Counted from the stretch's first letter, positions 27,846 to 37,849 are shown. The stretch is DNA of 64,000 bases from Mesorhizobium australicum (GCF_900177325.1 NZ_FXBL01000003.1:124001-188000); one strand, 5' to 3'. Numbers and translations: made by a program. The notes: a model not told the origin generated them from the sequence alone.

Positions 27846-29402
27846 ATGAAATTCGTGAAGCTTATCGGATTTATTTTTGCAGCTGTCGCAACCGCATTCA
27901 TGCTCGCGGGACCGACGGTGGCCGCTCCAGGCGGGATGATAACTTGGGGAAAACCTTCAGAGGTGCTCTCCACCGACGCACACCTGTCAGCCGATGGCAC
28001 CTCGTGGACAATGTACTATCTTATCTATGACACTTTGGTCACAACAACGGATGACCTGAAAATAGCGCCGGGACTCGCGGAGTCATGGGAGCAGCCCACG
28101 CCGACGACGTACATCTTCAAGCTGCGAAAAAATGCGGCATTTTCAAGCGGCCGCCCTCTGACGTCCGCTGACGTTGTCGGTAGCCTCAAGCGATTGGCGG
28201 ATCCAAAGTTGGGCAGCTATGCGGGCCGTCAGATTGGCGATGTCAAGCAGGTCGTTGCACTAGACGATCACACTGTGAAGCTTGAGCTTAAGCAACCAAA
28301 TACGGCGGTTCTATCCGTTTTGTCTGTCAGCATGACCGCTATCTATCCTATACAGGAACTAGAGAACGGAACTTTCGATCCGACAAAGGAGATGTTGGGT
28401 TCTGGGCCATTCATGGTGGTCGAGCATCGTCAAGACGAATCTTGGACTTTGGTGCGTAATCCACACTACTGGCGCCAAGGATATCCCATCGTTGACAAGG
28501 TGCTTGTTCGAATCATTCAGGATGATGCAGCGCGCCTAGCAGGCTTGCGCGACGGCAGTGTCGATATTGCGAATTTCGAGAACCCAGATGCAGCTACACT
28601 GCTGAAGGGCATCCTCAATGTAGAGCCCATTATTCAGAAGACGACCAATTATTTCCGACTCGACGTCAGTGCTCTGCAGGACGACTCGCCATTCAAGGAC
28701 ATCCGAGTACGGCATGCCATGGCTCTTGCCCTTGATCGTCAGCGTATAGTGGATGCCGTGTTTGGCGGAGAGTCTGCCGTCGATTATGTAGTACCGCAGG
28801 CATTCGGTAAGCCAGTTTGCCGAGATCATCCGGACTACGTTACCCCTCGAGAGAAACGGATCGTCCAGGCCCGGGAGCTATTGCAAGAAGCGGGCGCGGA
28901 AAACCTTAAGGTGGGAATCGTTGCCTCATCGGTTCTGGTAACATTTCCGCTTATCGCGCAAGTCATGAAGGCGAACTTGGCTGATGTTGGGATTGATGCC
29001 GAGGTTCAGCAAATTCCAGTGGCTGACTGGTATCAGCGCGTGTTCAGTGCGAAGACAGACTTTGACTTGGCACTGTCCTGGCTCGCCGGATATTCGAATC
29101 CAACTCAGATTCTCTCAAACTGGAATCCGGAGTGGGTAGGGTGGAGCGCCGGGTTCATGACGCCGAGCGCAGAGTACAATAAAGCGGTGAATAAGGTTCG
29201 GCAACTTCCAGACGGGCCGGAACGCGATCGCGTTATCGAGCAAGCTTGCCAGATCATCTACGACCAAGCCAACATGCTTCCCCTGGTCAGTAAGCCCGAC
29301 TATCTCGGCTATCGAAAGGATAAGATTAAGGCGAGGTTCAGTTCCATTGAGGGGAATTTCAACACACTGAAATACATCACGGAATTCTCTCGACAAGACT
29401 AG
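27846..29402 (+). CDS. Family 5 solute-binding protein of the ABC importer (exported)
   Basis: The 518-aa periplasmic protein has a clear signal peptide (MKFVKLIGFIFAAVATAFML, cleavage near TVAA) and the SBP_bac_5 fold (LAESWEQPTPTTYIFKLRKN, KDIRVRHAMALALDRQRIVD). It delivers a peptide-, opine- or amide-like ligand to the permeases encoded downstream. The ligand cannot be told from sequence. A GC-rich hairpin separates it from the permease genes, which would allow higher expression of this subunit. Confidence 0.92.
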   Translation: MKFVKLIGFIFAAVATAFMLAGPTVAAPGGMITWGKPSEVLSTDAHLSADGTSWTMYYLIYDTLVTTTDDLKIAPGLAESWEQPTPTTYIFKLRKNAAFSSGRPLTSADVVGSLKRLADPKLGSYAGRQIGDVKQVVALDDHTVKLELKQPNTAVLSVLSVSMTAIYPIQELENGTFDPTKEMLGSGPFMVVEHRQDESWTLVRNPHYWRQGYPIVDKVLVRIIQDDAARLAGLRDGSVDIANFENPDAATLLKGILNVEPIIQKTTNYFRLDVSALQDDSPFKDIRVRHAMALALDRQRIVDAVFGGESAVDYVVPQAFGKPVCRDHPDYVTPREKRIVQARELLQEAGAENLKVGIVASSVLVTFPLIAQVMKANLADVGIDAEVQQIPVADWYQRVFSAKTDFDLALSWLAGYSNPTQILSNWNPEWVGWSAGFMTPSAEYNKAVNKVRQLPDGPERDRVIEQACQIIYDQANMLPLVSKPDYLGYRKDKIKARFSSIEGNFNTLKYITEFSRQD

Positions 29403-29446
29403 AGAGGACAGATCTAGATTTTTGTGATCTCAACAACAGGCGGGCT

Positions 29447-29478
29447 GGGGGCGGTGTCGTTCAAAAAAGCACCGACCC
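29447..29478 (+). terminator. Hairpin between binding protein and permease genes
   Basis: GGGGGCGGTG and CACCGACCCC flank a loop of about 12 bases to give a strong stem with one mismatch. There is no U-run after it, so it is more likely an mRNA-stabilising or attenuating hairpin inside the operon than a full terminator. Confidence 0.5.
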
Positions 29479-29551
29479 CACGCATTGCACCACTTGACAG
29501 TATCGCGGACGTCCAGATGATCGCTTAAAAAGCGAGTTATTGGGAGTGGAG

Positions 29552-30517
29552 ATGCAAATCATTCAATACGTAATCGGAAGAGTCCTTGTGGCATTGGCAA
29601 CAATGCTCGGCGCCTCAATTGTCATCTTTACGGCGGTGAGGATGGTTCCGGGCGGGTTTGAACAGGTTGTGCTTGGCCCCTTAGCGACGCCGGAGTCCCG
29701 TGCTGTTGTTATTGCGAAGTTCGCACTCGATCGTTCGATTATCGAGCAGTATGGTCACTGGCTGACTGCGGCAACACACGGCGATTTCGGTATATCGATG
29801 GTCACCCAAACATCGGTAACCCAAGAGTTGATACGGCGAGCACCGGCCACGATCCAACTCGCATTGATGTCTCTGCTCATGGCGCTTTCTATTGGACTGC
29901 CGCTCGGAGTCATCTCAGGGTTGACCAATGGCCGCCCCTGGCAACGAAGTTTGGGGCGGTTCTTAGGAGCACTGGGCGCCAGCATCCCGGACTTCGTTTT
30001 GGGAAGCCTGTTCTTGTTCGTCTTTACGGTCTGGTCGTTGGGACTTACCATCGGCGGATTCGTTCCATTCTTTGAAGATCCATGGACGAATCTGAGAGCC
30101 ATGGTTTTGCCTGCTATTACACTAGCCGTCTTCGGGATCGCTCTCATCCTGAGAACGGCGCGCGATGCGGTAAAAACAGTCATGACGGAGGGATACATAG
30201 CATTTGCGGTTGCGTGTGGAGAGCCACCTTCAAGGATCGTTCGTCATCACGTACTCCGAAACGCCGCTGTCCCGATCATCACAGTTACTGCAACCTATCT
30301 AGGGTATCTTCTCGGCGGTGCCATTGTCGTCGAGGTCCTGTTCTCGATCCCGGGCGTTGGCCTCTACACCTACAATGGCTTGATGAATCGTGACTACGCG
30401 ATTGTACAGGCTGGTGTTCTCGTGGCCGCAGCCGTCTTCATCGCGATCAACATGATCGCCGACACCATCTATTCATTGCTCGATCCACGAATCAGCGCGC
30501 AAAAGAGAGAGATATGA
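29552..30517 (+). CDS. ABC importer permease, DppB/OppB type
   Basis: The 321-aa inner-membrane protein (from ATG 29552, MQIIQYVIGRVLVALATMLG, with a GTGGAG just upstream) has six predicted helices and the permease EAA-type loop GEPPSRIVRHHVLRNAAVPI, followed by GYLLGGAIVVEVLFSIPGVG. It pairs with the DppC-type permease, whose start overlaps its stop by 4 bp. Confidence 0.94.
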   Translation: MQIIQYVIGRVLVALATMLGASIVIFTAVRMVPGGFEQVVLGPLATPESRAVVIAKFALDRSIIEQYGHWLTAATHGDFGISMVTQTSVTQELIRRAPATIQLALMSLLMALSIGLPLGVISGLTNGRPWQRSLGRFLGALGASIPDFVLGSLFLFVFTVWSLGLTIGGFVPFFEDPWTNLRAMVLPAITLAVFGIALILRTARDAVKTVMTEGYIAFAVACGEPPSRIVRHHVLRNAAVPIITVTATYLGYLLGGAIVVEVLFSIPGVGLYTYNGLMNRDYAIVQAGVLVAAAVFIAINMIADTIYSLLDPRISAQKREI

Positions 30518-31377
30518 AAAGACGGCTAGCGAGTGCTGTCCGTGGCTTCGTGAGTTTCGCATGGAATGATCGATTGTCTGGTGTGGCAGCGTTGGTTCTT
30601 GTGAGCTTGCTCCTTCTCAGCCTAATCGGACCCTACTTGCCACTAGGCGACCCGGAGGGGATTGGGGCTGGTCCCCGCCTTGCACCGCCCTCGCTTGAGT
30701 TCCCGCTCGGCACCGATGAGCTTGGGCGCTCTTACCTACCCCGGCTGATTCAGGGGATCTCTGCTACCTTCCTGCTGGCTACGACTGCTGTCATGGTGAC
30801 GGCAATCATCGGCGGAGTCACAGGTATGTTGTCGGCCTACAAGGGGGGATTCTTTGATGGGCTGGTTGTCCGGATAGCAGACATCTTCTTTGCCTTTCCC
30901 ATTGTTCTAACAGGACTTCTTGTCACTGCTATAGTAGGGCCTGGAACACTTTCCGTGCTTGCGGTAATTGCGTCCGCCACCCTTCCAATGTTCATCCGCT
31001 TGGTCCGATCGGTTACATTAGGCATAGCAGCGAGGGGATTCGTAACGGCAGCGGAGGTAGCAGGCGCTTCAACGACCCGAGTCCTGATCGTTCACTTACT
31101 ACCCAACATTATGGGCGCAACTATCATTCAGCTAACCTACGCGATCTCTATCGGAATGTTGATCGAAGGTGTGCTGAGTTTCCTCGGAATCGGCGTTCAA
31201 CCCCCTCATGCTTCTCTCGGATCCCTACTAAGACAAGGAGTTCTCTATTTGACGGTCGCCCCTTGGATGGTTTTTTCATCGGGTTTTCTTCTGACGCTCG
31301 CAATCCTATCGATCAATCTATTGGGTGACGGCTTAAGGGACGCCATTGACCCACTTCGAGACCGAGCCCTGCGATGA
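30514..31377 (+). CDS. ABC importer permease, DppC/OppC type
   Basis: The 287-aa protein has the N-terminal OppC helix (LSGVAALVLVSLLLLSLIGP), the segment FPLGTDELGRSYLPRLIQGI, the EAA loop AAEVAGASTTRVLIVHLLPN and the closing INLLGDGLRDAIDPLRDRAL that marks this family. It overlaps the permease gene before and the ATPase gene after by 4 bp each. Confidence 0.94.
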   Translation: MKRRLASAVRGFVSFAWNDRLSGVAALVLVSLLLLSLIGPYLPLGDPEGIGAGPRLAPPSLEFPLGTDELGRSYLPRLIQGISATFLLATTAVMVTAIIGGVTGMLSAYKGGFFDGLVVRIADIFFAFPIVLTGLLVTAIVGPGTLSVLAVIASATLPMFIRLVRSVTLGIAARGFVTAAEVAGASTTRVLIVHLLPNIMGATIIQLTYAISIGMLIEGVLSFLGIGVQPPHASLGSLLRQGVLYLTVAPWMVFSSGFLLTLAILSINLLGDGLRDAIDPLRDRALR

Positions 31378-32366
31378 GCGACCTTGTCGAGATTCGAGAT
31401 CTCCATATCAGCTATGAAACGGCGCGGGGTATCGTCTATGCGCTCGACGGCGTAGACCTGACTGTCTATCCATCACAGATACTGGGAATTGTTGGCGAGA
31501 GTGGATCGGGGAAAAGTACACTTGGAATGGCTATTGGCCGGCTGTTGCCCTCCAATAGCCATCGAACCTCTGGGGACCTGTTCGTCAACGGTCAGTCCAT
31601 CTTTGACATCGGAGACGAGGAGATTCGACTCCTTCGCCAGGAGTCTCTCGGCTTCGTTTTCCAGAACCCGATTAGCACCCTGGACCCGACGATGCGCGTC
31701 GGCCGGCAAATACGTCTTGTTTTGAATGGACCCGCTTCAGATGATTCGGTTTATGAGTTGCTTGGAAGAGTTGGCTTGCCAGACGTCAAACGAGTAGCGA
31801 GAAGCTATCCCTACCAACTATCCGGAGGTATGGCACAACGGGTCGTTATCGCAATGGCCATCTCGAGGCATCCTTCATTACTGATTGCCGACGAGCCGAC
31901 AGCATCGCTCGATGCGTCTGTGCGCGAGCAGATCCTAAAGCTCCTTCTTTCAGTTCGCGAAGAGACTGGCGTTGCCATCGTCTTACTCAGCCACGAGCTT
32001 GGCCTTGTTGCCAAATATTGTGACACAATCGCTGTAATGTATGGTGGCCGTCTTGTTGAGACCGGCTCGAACGTGTCAGTGTTTCGTCGTCCTGGGCATC
32101 CTTACACAAAAGCACTACTCGAAGCGGCACCAGGGAACGAAAGGCCAGGCGATTGGCTCGAGGCTATTCCCGGCGTTCCACCAGTACTCCAGAGTTCCGC
32201 ACAGGGCTGTGTCTTTGAGCCGCGTTGCAAATTTGCGCACGAGACGTGCCGGACGGTTCGTCCAGTCCTTCGCCCCATCGAGAACCGCATGGTTGCTTGT
32301 CATCGCGCAGAGGAAGTCTTGAAGATTGAGCCGACCGCCGCTGCCACCCACGGAAGGATCGCTTGA
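31374..32366 (+). CDS. ABC importer ATPase, DppD/OppD type
   Basis: The 330-aa ATPase has Walker A (GIVGESGSGKSTLG), the signature LSGGMAQR, Walker B (LLIADEPTASLD) and the H-loop LLSHELGLVAKYCD. The C-terminal oligopeptide/dipeptide domain has the cysteine motif GCVFEPRCKFAHETC. It powers import together with the next ATPase. Its stop overlaps that gene's start by one base (TGATG). Confidence 0.94.
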   Translation: MSDLVEIRDLHISYETARGIVYALDGVDLTVYPSQILGIVGESGSGKSTLGMAIGRLLPSNSHRTSGDLFVNGQSIFDIGDEEIRLLRQESLGFVFQNPISTLDPTMRVGRQIRLVLNGPASDDSVYELLGRVGLPDVKRVARSYPYQLSGGMAQRVVIAMAISRHPSLLIADEPTASLDASVREQILKLLLSVREETGVAIVLLSHELGLVAKYCDTIAVMYGGRLVETGSNVSVFRRPGHPYTKALLEAAPGNERPGDWLEAIPGVPPVLQSSAQGCVFEPRCKFAHETCRTVRPVLRPIENRMVACHRAEEVLKIEPTAAATHGRIA

Positions 32367-33307
32367 TGAATACGCCAGTCATAGACCTAGATGGCGTTGA
32401 CGTCGTCTTTTCCGGCGGGGCGTTTTGGGCGCGACAGAAAATTCACGCCGTTAAAGGCGTTCGCCTGTCAATTGAGGAGAACGAGATTCTAGGGCTGGTC
32501 GGCGAGTCTGGGTCCGGAAAGACAACGCTTGGACGTCTATGTATGGGTTTGGTCAAACCATCTAGAGGTGAAGTTCGATTCGAAGGAAAATCATTGTATG
32601 GTCGTCGAGATCTCGTGCGAGCAGAGCGATCAATCGTCCTGCAGCAGCCGGAGTGGGCGCTCAATCCGCGCCTGCTTGTCGGATCGTCGGTTTCCGAGCC
32701 CCTCGATATAATCGGAGTAGAATCGCGTACCGAGAGAAAACGGCGGGTTACCGAAATACTGGAGCGGGTCGGACTCGACCGGAGCTTTGCCTCTCGATAT
32801 CCGCACGAGCTATCGGGCGGCCAACGTCAGCGAGTGGCGATCGCACGTGCTTTGATCACACGGCCGAGCTTTATCGTTTTCGACGAGGCGGTTAGTGCGT
32901 TGGATGTATCAGTGCAGACCCATGTGCTAAACATAATAAGAAAGTTACAAGCAGCGCAGCGTTTCTCTGCATTGTTCATATCTCATGACATGGCTGCGAC
33001 TCGATACGTCTCGAGTCGAATCGCGGTAATGTACGCTGGCGAAATAATTGAGATCGCACCATCTGTGACTTTCTACGAAAAACCGCAGCACCCGTATAGC
33101 CGAGCCCTCCTCCTCTCGCTTAGAGGTCATGAGCGTACCCAGTTTGAGCTAAAGGTGGCGAATGATCTCACCGCCACGGCCGGCTGTCCGCTCAGCCATC
33201 GTTGCGCGTGGGCTGACGATGTCTGCCGCTCGATAAAACCTGCTATTCGACCGCTAAACGACGGCGAGGTAGCATGCCACAGGGCAGAAGAAGTAATCCA
33301 AGTTTGA
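32366..33307 (+). CDS. ABC importer ATPase, DppF/OppF type
   Basis: The 313-aa second ATPase has Walker A (GLVGESGSGKTTLGRLCM), signature LSGGQRQRVAIARAL, Walker B (FIVFDEAVSALDVSVQ) and the C-terminal cysteine motif GCPLSHRCAWADDVC. It completes a five-part importer (one exported binding protein, two permeases, two ATPases). Downstream, after 60 bases, insertion sequences begin. Confidence 0.94.
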   Translation: MNTPVIDLDGVDVVFSGGAFWARQKIHAVKGVRLSIEENEILGLVGESGSGKTTLGRLCMGLVKPSRGEVRFEGKSLYGRRDLVRAERSIVLQQPEWALNPRLLVGSSVSEPLDIIGVESRTERKRRVTEILERVGLDRSFASRYPHELSGGQRQRVAIARALITRPSFIVFDEAVSALDVSVQTHVLNIIRKLQAAQRFSALFISHDMAATRYVSSRIAVMYAGEIIEIAPSVTFYEKPQHPYSRALLLSLRGHERTQFELKVANDLTATAGCPLSHRCAWADDVCRSIKPAIRPLNDGEVACHRAEEVIQV

Positions 33308-33374
33308 CGTCGCGATTCCGTGAACTTTGGATACTGAGGTGCCTAGGTGTTCAGTCCCGGCATTTGCTGGATAG

Positions 33375-33390
33375 TGACCTGAGACCCTAG
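33375..33390. repeat. Stray IS3 terminus copy
   Basis: TGACCTGAGACCCTAG repeats the 14-base outer end found at 35129-35142 and, inverted, at 37578-37591. It is cut by the next insertion sequence and may mark an older insertion or recombination point. Confidence 0.55.
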
Positions 33391-33406
33391 CAGGCTGTTG
33401 AAGAAG

Positions 33407-33751
33407 TCAGGCGGGTTCGCAGACGAAGCCTGAATCGTCGCCATTGTGGATGTAGAAGTGCCCGACGAGCCGCCCGGCGGTGCCGATCATTGCCCACCCA
33501 CGACCGCAGGCGGGGTCATTCTCGTCGTGTCCCTCCCACGAGAACTCCGCACAGGCTGAACCCTCGCGGGCGCTGTAGCGGACGTCGAGGAAGCCCTTGA
33601 GCGCACCGAAGGCGATCTCGCCATCCGCCGCACCCGTGAACGTCAGATGCGCCTCTTCGACGAGATCGAGGAAGTCCTCGTCCCAGTTGTCCATCTCGAC
33701 GATGCGCCAGCGCCCGGCAAAGGCCTTGGCGAAGGTGGGAACCTTGACCAT
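33407..33751 (-). CDS. Small passenger protein of the IS5/IS1182-type element
   Basis: The 114-aa product (MVKVPTFAKAFAGRWRIVEM) is acidic and ends SGFVCEPA. It contains FLDLVEEAHLTFTGAADGEI and FGALKGFLDVRYSAREGSAC. I do not recognise a function. Its ATG overlaps the transposase stop (TGATGG), so it is translated as a coupled second gene and lies entirely inside the element. Confidence 0.75.
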   Translation of the reverse strand: MVKVPTFAKAFAGRWRIVEMDNWDEDFLDLVEEAHLTFTGAADGEIAFGALKGFLDVRYSAREGSACAEFSWEGHDENDPACGRGWAMIGTAGRLVGHFYIHNGDDSGFVCEPA

Positions 33752-34842
33752 CAGCCGGTCTGCGCCAACAGCTTGGGAAGCCGCACCAGATTGTAGGCGG
33801 CCGCCGCGAAGGTGAAGGCCCATCCGACACGATCGCGGCTGCGGAACTTGGTCTTGTCCTGCCCGGCGATGGTCTTGATCCAGCCGAACGCTTCTTCGAT
33901 GCGTTTGCGGATGCGCTGGCTGACGGCGTAGCCGCCGTGCCGTGTCGTGCGGCCATCGATCGCCGAACTTCGGCCGCTGGTGTTCTGCGCCACGTGCGGC
34001 GTCACTTTCATCGAGCGCAACTCGTTGACGAAGTCCTCCGCGTCATAGGCCTTGTCGGCGCCGAGCGTGACGACTCGCGGCCGGTCGGCCAAGGGCTCGA
34101 TCATATGCAGCGCCGCCACCCGTTCGGCATGACCGTCGGCCAGCGTCAGGCAGGCGTCGACCAGGAGCCCGTGGCGGTTCTCCATCAGCCCGTGCCCCAT
34201 GAAGCACAGCTTCGCCTCCTTGCCTTTGCCCTTCCTGTAGAGCCGTGCATCGGGATCGGTGGTCGAGGCGTGCGTGTCGTTCGTCCGCTTCTGGCCGTGG
34301 AAGTCCGCTTCCGCATTGCGCCCGCCGCCCTCGGCCGGCGGCTCGCTCGAACCATCCTTCGGCCTGACGCTCTTCATCGATGCCCAGGCCTCGATCAGCG
34401 TGCCGTCGACCGAGAAGTGATCCGTGGACAGAAGCTTCTTCACTCTGGGCCGGGCCAGCACCGCCGCCAGGAACTTCGCGGCGATGTCGCCTTCCAGCAG
34501 CCGGTCGCGGTTCTTGGAGAACACGGAATGGTTCCAGGCCGCGTCATCGACGCCGATGCCGACGAACCAGCGGAACAACAGGTCGTATTCCAGCCGCTCC
34601 ATCAAGAGCCGCTCCGAGCGGATCGAGTAGAACGCCTGCAACAGCATCGCCCGCAGAAGCTTCTCCGGCGGGATAGACGGCCGCCCCAGCGGCGAATACA
34701 GCGCTGCAAAGTCCCGCTCCAGCGCCGACAGCGCCTCGTTCACGATCGTCCGGATGGCGCGCAACGGATGATTGCCCCGCACGCGCGCCTCAAGATCCAC
34801 GTAGCTGAACAGTTCGCCAGTTCGATCGTCGTCACCGCGCAT
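33751..34842 (-). CDS. IS5/IS1182-type transposase
   Basis: The 363-aa DDE transposase starts MRGDDDRTGELFSYVDLEAR and has PSIPPEKLLRAMLLQAFYSI, the catalytic HFSVDGTLIEAWASMKSV, VTLGADKAYDAEDFV and the C-terminal RKRIEEAFGWIKTIAGQDKT. The last motif carries the Y/R-E-K-like signature of the family. It looks complete. Confidence 0.93.
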   Translation of the reverse strand: MRGDDDRTGELFSYVDLEARVRGNHPLRAIRTIVNEALSALERDFAALYSPLGRPSIPPEKLLRAMLLQAFYSIRSERLLMERLEYDLLFRWFVGIGVDDAAWNHSVFSKNRDRLLEGDIAAKFLAAVLARPRVKKLLSTDHFSVDGTLIEAWASMKSVRPKDGSSEPPAEGGGRNAEADFHGQKRTNDTHASTTDPDARLYRKGKGKEAKLCFMGHGLMENRHGLLVDACLTLADGHAERVAALHMIEPLADRPRVVTLGADKAYDAEDFVNELRSMKVTPHVAQNTSGRSSAIDGRTTRHGGYAVSQRIRKRIEEAFGWIKTIAGQDKTKFRSRDRVGWAFTFAAAAYNLVRLPKLLAQTG

Positions 34843-34994
34843 TCATCGCTCTCCGAATCCCTTCGGAGCCAATGAATCATGCTCAAAGCCTCGCGGCGAG
34901 CGACTTCTTCAACAGCCTGCTAGGTCACATACTCATAATCGGGATTCCCTTTTGGGGTGAAGCGTGATTCAGTTTCGGCGCGGAGGGACTGGAT

Positions 34995-35128
34995 ATGGCG
35001 CGCTTTGATTTGTCGGATTTCGAGTGGTCGGTGATCGAGCCGCTGTTGCCGAACAAGCCGAGGGGCGTGCCGCGCGTTGATGACCGGCGGGTTTTGAACG
35101 GGATATTCTGGCGGCTTCGAACGGGCAC
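34995..35128 (+). pseudogene. Truncated IS5-family OrfA fragment
   Basis: MARFDLSDFEWSVIEPLLPN followed by VDDRRVLNGIFWRLRTG is the N terminus of an IS5 (IS427-type) transposase. It is cut after about 44 codons at the terminus of the IS3 element that starts at 35129. Confidence 0.85.
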
Positions 35129-35188
35129 TGACCTGAGACCCTAATCTCCTCCGGTTTGAGGGAGAGTCCTTGGTTTCGTTTTGTGGCC

Positions 35189-36028
35189 TCATGCGGCCTG
35201 TTTTTCCAGTGTGGATTTCATTGCGAACTCGGCTGGCGGCATGTTGCCGAGGGCCGAGTGGGGTCTGTGGTGGTTGTAGTCCTCCTTCCATGAGTTGATG
35301 ACGCTGCGGGCTTCGGACAGCGTCGAGAACAGCGTGTCGTTCAGGCACTCGTCTCGGAAGCGCCCGTTGAAGCTCTCCACGAACGCATTCTGTGTAGGCT
35401 TCCCAGGCGCGATGTAGTGCCATTCGACGCCGGTCTGCTGGCACCATCGCAGGACCGCCATCGAGGTCAGTTCGGTGCCGTTGTCGGAGACGATCGTGTC
35501 CGGCCGGTCGCGCCGGCGGATGACAGCGTCCAGCTCGCGCACGACGCGCAGGCCCGACAGCGAGGTGTCGGCGATCAATGCAAGGCATTCCCGCGTGTAG
35601 TCGTCGACGATGGCGAGCACCCGGAAGCGACGGCCATCGGTGAAGGTGTCGGAGACGAAGTCCAAGCTCCATCGAGTGTTGGCGCGATCGGGCACGAGCA
35701 TGGGCCTGCGCGTGCCCAGCGCCCGCTTGCGTCCGCCGCGCCGGCGCACCTGCAGCTTCTCCTCCCGGTAGAGGCACCGCAGCTTCTTCTGGTTCATCAC
35801 GATGCCCTGCCGGTCCAGCATGATGTGGATCCTGCGATAGCCGAACCGCCGGCGCTCCGCCGCCACGGCCTTCATCGCCTCACGCAACGGCCCGTCGTCC
35901 GCACGGGCGCTGATGTAGCGCACCGTCGAACGGTCGATGTTCAGAGCCTGGCACGCCCGACGCTGGCTCACCCCATGCACCTCGCAGGCATGAGCCACCG
36001 CCTCCCGCTTCGCATCGGGCGTCACCAT
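35189..36028 (-). CDS. IS3-family OrfB (element A)
   Basis: The 279-aa integrase domain protein begins [20 protein letters not shown] and has [58 protein letters not shown] and [20 protein letters not shown] for the D-D-E triad. A run of seven A residues on the coding strand at the orfA end (36024-36034) is a probable slippery site giving an OrfAB fusion. Confidence 0.92.
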   Translation of the reverse strand: MVTPDAKREAVAHACEVHGVSQRRACQALNIDRSTVRYISARADDGPLREAMKAVAAERRRFGYRRIHIMLDRQGIVMNQKKLRCLYREEKLQVRRRGGRKRALGTRRPMLVPDRANTRWSLDFVSDTFTDGRRFRVLAIVDDYTRECLALIADTSLSGLRVVRELDAVIRRRDRPDTIVSDNGTELTSMAVLRWCQQTGVEWHYIAPGKPTQNAFVESFNGRFRDECLNDTLFSTLSEARSVINSWKEDYNHHRPHSALGNMPPAEFAMKSTLEKQAA

Positions 36029-36288
36029 TTTTTTGCGGCGACATCCTTCAGGATCGCGTTGTCGAGCATCTGCTCGGCCAGGAGCTTCTTCAGCCGGGCG
36101 TTCTCGTCCTCCAGAGCCTTCAGGCGACGGGCGTCGGACACCTCCATCCCGCCGAACTTGGCCTTGAACTTGTAGAACGTCGCTGCCGAGATGCCGTGCT
36201 TGCGGCAGACATCCGCCGTCTTCGCACCGGCCTCCTGTTCCTTCAGCATCCCGATGATCTGCTCTTCCGTGAACCGCGAGGGTCGCAT
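36022..36288 (-). CDS. IS3-family OrfA (element A)
   Basis: The 88-aa protein has the OrfA helix-turn-helix ([20 protein letters not shown], then [17 protein letters not shown]) and a leucine-rich helix ([20 protein letters not shown]). The start MRPSRF is the family start. It overlaps orfB at the A-run. Confidence 0.92.
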   Translation of the reverse strand: MRPSRFTEEQIIGMLKEQEAGAKTADVCRKHGISAATFYKFKAKFGGMEVSDARRLKALEDENARLKKLLAEQMLDNAILKDVAAKKW

Positions 36289-36384
36289 CGTCCGTCTCCG
36301 TGTGATCTGAACCCCGAAAACTGGATCGTCCTGAACTGGAGTTTTCCGCGGTAACATCCCCTTGGCTGGGAGGAGCGGAGAGTG

Positions 36385-36651
36385 ATGAAGGCATCGAAGT
36401 TTTCGGACGCGCAGAAGGCGTTCATCTTGAAGCAGGGAGCGGACGGGATTCCGGTGGCGGAGATCTGCCGCCGGGCCGGGATCAGCCAGGCGACCTACTT
36501 CAACTGGAAGAAGAAATACGACGGCCTGCTGCCGACGGAGATGAAGCGGCTGAAGCAGCTCGAGGACGAGAACAGCAAGCTCAGGAAGCTGGTGGCGGAT
36601 CTATCGCTGGACAAGGAGATGCTGCAGGACGTGATCCGCCGAAAACTGTGA
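36385..36651 (+). CDS. IS3-family OrfA (element B)
   Basis: The 88-aa protein begins [20 protein letters not shown] and has the HTH segment [20 protein letters not shown] plus a leucine-zipper-like end ([20 protein letters not shown]). A strong GGGAGGAGCGGAG precedes it. It overlaps orfB by 4 bp. Confidence 0.92.
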   Translation: MKASKFSDAQKAFILKQGADGIPVAEICRRAGISQATYFNWKKKYDGLLPTEMKRLKQLEDENSKLRKLVADLSLDKEMLQDVIRRKL

Positions 36652-37487
36652 GGCCTGGTCGCAAGCGCGAGCTGGTGGCGCAGACGTGTAGTGAGTGGGA
36701 CGTGTCGATCCGGCGGGCCTGCCGGGTTCTGGAGTTCGACACATCGACCTATCACTACAAGTCCCGCCGCCGCGATCAGGCCGGCATCGAGGCTCGGATC
36801 AAGGACATCTGTGCGACGCGCGTCCGCTACGGCTACCGGCGTGTGCACGTCATGCTGAAACGTGAGGGTTGGGACGTCAACATGAAGCGAACCTATCGCA
36901 TTTACAGGGATTTGGGCTTGCAGCTCAGGAACAAGACGCCGAAGCGACGTGTCAAGGCGAAGCTGCGGGAGGATCGCGCGGCTGCTGTCGGTCCGAACGA
37001 TGTGTGGGCGATGGACTTCGTACACGATCAACTCGCCACGGGCAAAAAGATCCGCGTCCTGACGGTCGTCGATACGTTCTCGCGCTATGTGCCAGTGCTC
37101 GATCCCCGGTTCAGCTATCGTGGGGAAGACGTTGTCAGGACGTTGGAACAGGTTTGTCCCCGGCTCGGCTATCCGAAGACTATCCGCGTCGACCAGGGCT
37201 CCGAGTTCATCTCCCGCGACCTCGACCTGTGGGCCTACGCCAACGGCGTCACGCTCGACTTCTCACGGCCGGGAAAGCCCACCGACAACGCCTACATCGA
37301 AGCCTTCAACGGACGCTTCCGGGCGGAATGCTTGAACGCTCACTGGTTCCTAACGCTTGCGGATGCAGCCGAAAAGATGGAGGGTTGGCGCAGATACTAC
37401 AACGAGGAGCGCCCGCATGGCGCGATCGGTCACAAGCCCCCGATCTCGTTGGTCAATCCCGATGGCGTCACCAGCCCGCCGTCGTGA
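36648..37487 (+). CDS. IS3-family OrfB (element B)
   Basis: The 279-aa transposase has [60 protein letters not shown] and [20 protein letters not shown], a complete rve-type D-D-E core. It is similar in plan to OrfB of element A but clearly a different element. Confidence 0.93.
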   Translation: MRPGRKRELVAQTCSEWDVSIRRACRVLEFDTSTYHYKSRRRDQAGIEARIKDICATRVRYGYRRVHVMLKREGWDVNMKRTYRIYRDLGLQLRNKTPKRRVKAKLREDRAAAVGPNDVWAMDFVHDQLATGKKIRVLTVVDTFSRYVPVLDPRFSYRGEDVVRTLEQVCPRLGYPKTIRVDQGSEFISRDLDLWAYANGVTLDFSRPGKPTDNAYIEAFNGRFRAECLNAHWFLTLADAAEKMEGWRRYYNEERPHGAIGHKPPISLVNPDGVTSPPS

Positions 37488-37591
37488 AAAAAAGCCGGAA
37501 ACTCCACCTTCCGGCGATCCAAAGAATGGGTTCGGACCACGTGATCGGCGGACTCTACCCAAATCTGGTGGAAGTTCAGGGTCTCAGGTCA

Positions 37592-37849
37592 CTCTTCCAT
37601 CTCTTGAGCAAGCTTTATGAGCACACCAGCGTCATCATCACCACCAACTTGAGCTTCAGCGAATGGGCCAGCGTCTTTGGCGATGCCAAGATGACGACCG
37701 CGTTGCTGGATCGCCTAACGCATCACTGTCACATCCTCGAAACCGGAAACCACAGCTTCCGCTTCAAGAATAGCTCGGCGCATGAGTCCAAAACGACGAA
37801 GGAGAAACGAAGCACCTTGACCACTACAGCCGACACGAACCAAACCTAG
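37592..37849 (+). pseudogene. IstB (IS21-family helper) C-terminal fragment
   Basis: [20 protein letters not shown] followed by [20 protein letters not shown] and [15 protein letters not shown] is the C-terminal end of IstB, the AAA+ helper of IS21 elements. The N-terminal part was replaced by IS3 element B. Its stop codon TAG at 37847-37849 overlaps the left end of the IS630 element. Confidence 0.88.

Larger units (their letters stand above)
33391..34919 (-). mobile_element. IS5/IS1182-type insertion sequence with passenger gene (1529 bp)
   Basis: Both ends read CAGGCTGTTGAAGAAGTC inward, a perfect 18-bp inverted repeat. The flanks CTAG at 33387-33390 and 34920-34923 form a 4-bp palindromic target duplication. 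It carries a transposase gene and a coupled small gene on the minus strand. Confidence 0.93.
35129..36301 (-). mobile_element. IS3-family element A (minus strand), 5' end apparently truncated
   Basis: The 3' terminus is TGACCTGAGACCCT at 35129-35142. OrfA and OrfB of the IS407-like type follow on the minus strand. Only about 13 bases remain upstream of orfA before the next element's terminus at 36302, so the 5' inverted repeat seems to be missing. It lies 5'-to-5' against element B. Confidence 0.7.
36302..37591 (+). mobile_element. IS3-family element B (plus strand, about 1.29 kb)
   Basis: The left end TGATCTGAACCCCGAAAACT and the right end read inward, TGACCTGAGACCCTGAACTT, form imperfect inverted repeats. 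Between them are orfA and orfB. Its right outer 14 bases are the exact inverse of the left end of element A, so A and B together are bounded by perfect 14-bp inverted repeats. Confidence 0.78.

Noticed and set aside
36869..37849. 326-codon plus-strand frame crossing element B and the istB fragment
   Set aside because: Its first part is a shadow of OrfB in another frame; only the last 85 codons are meaningful and are listed as the istB fragment.
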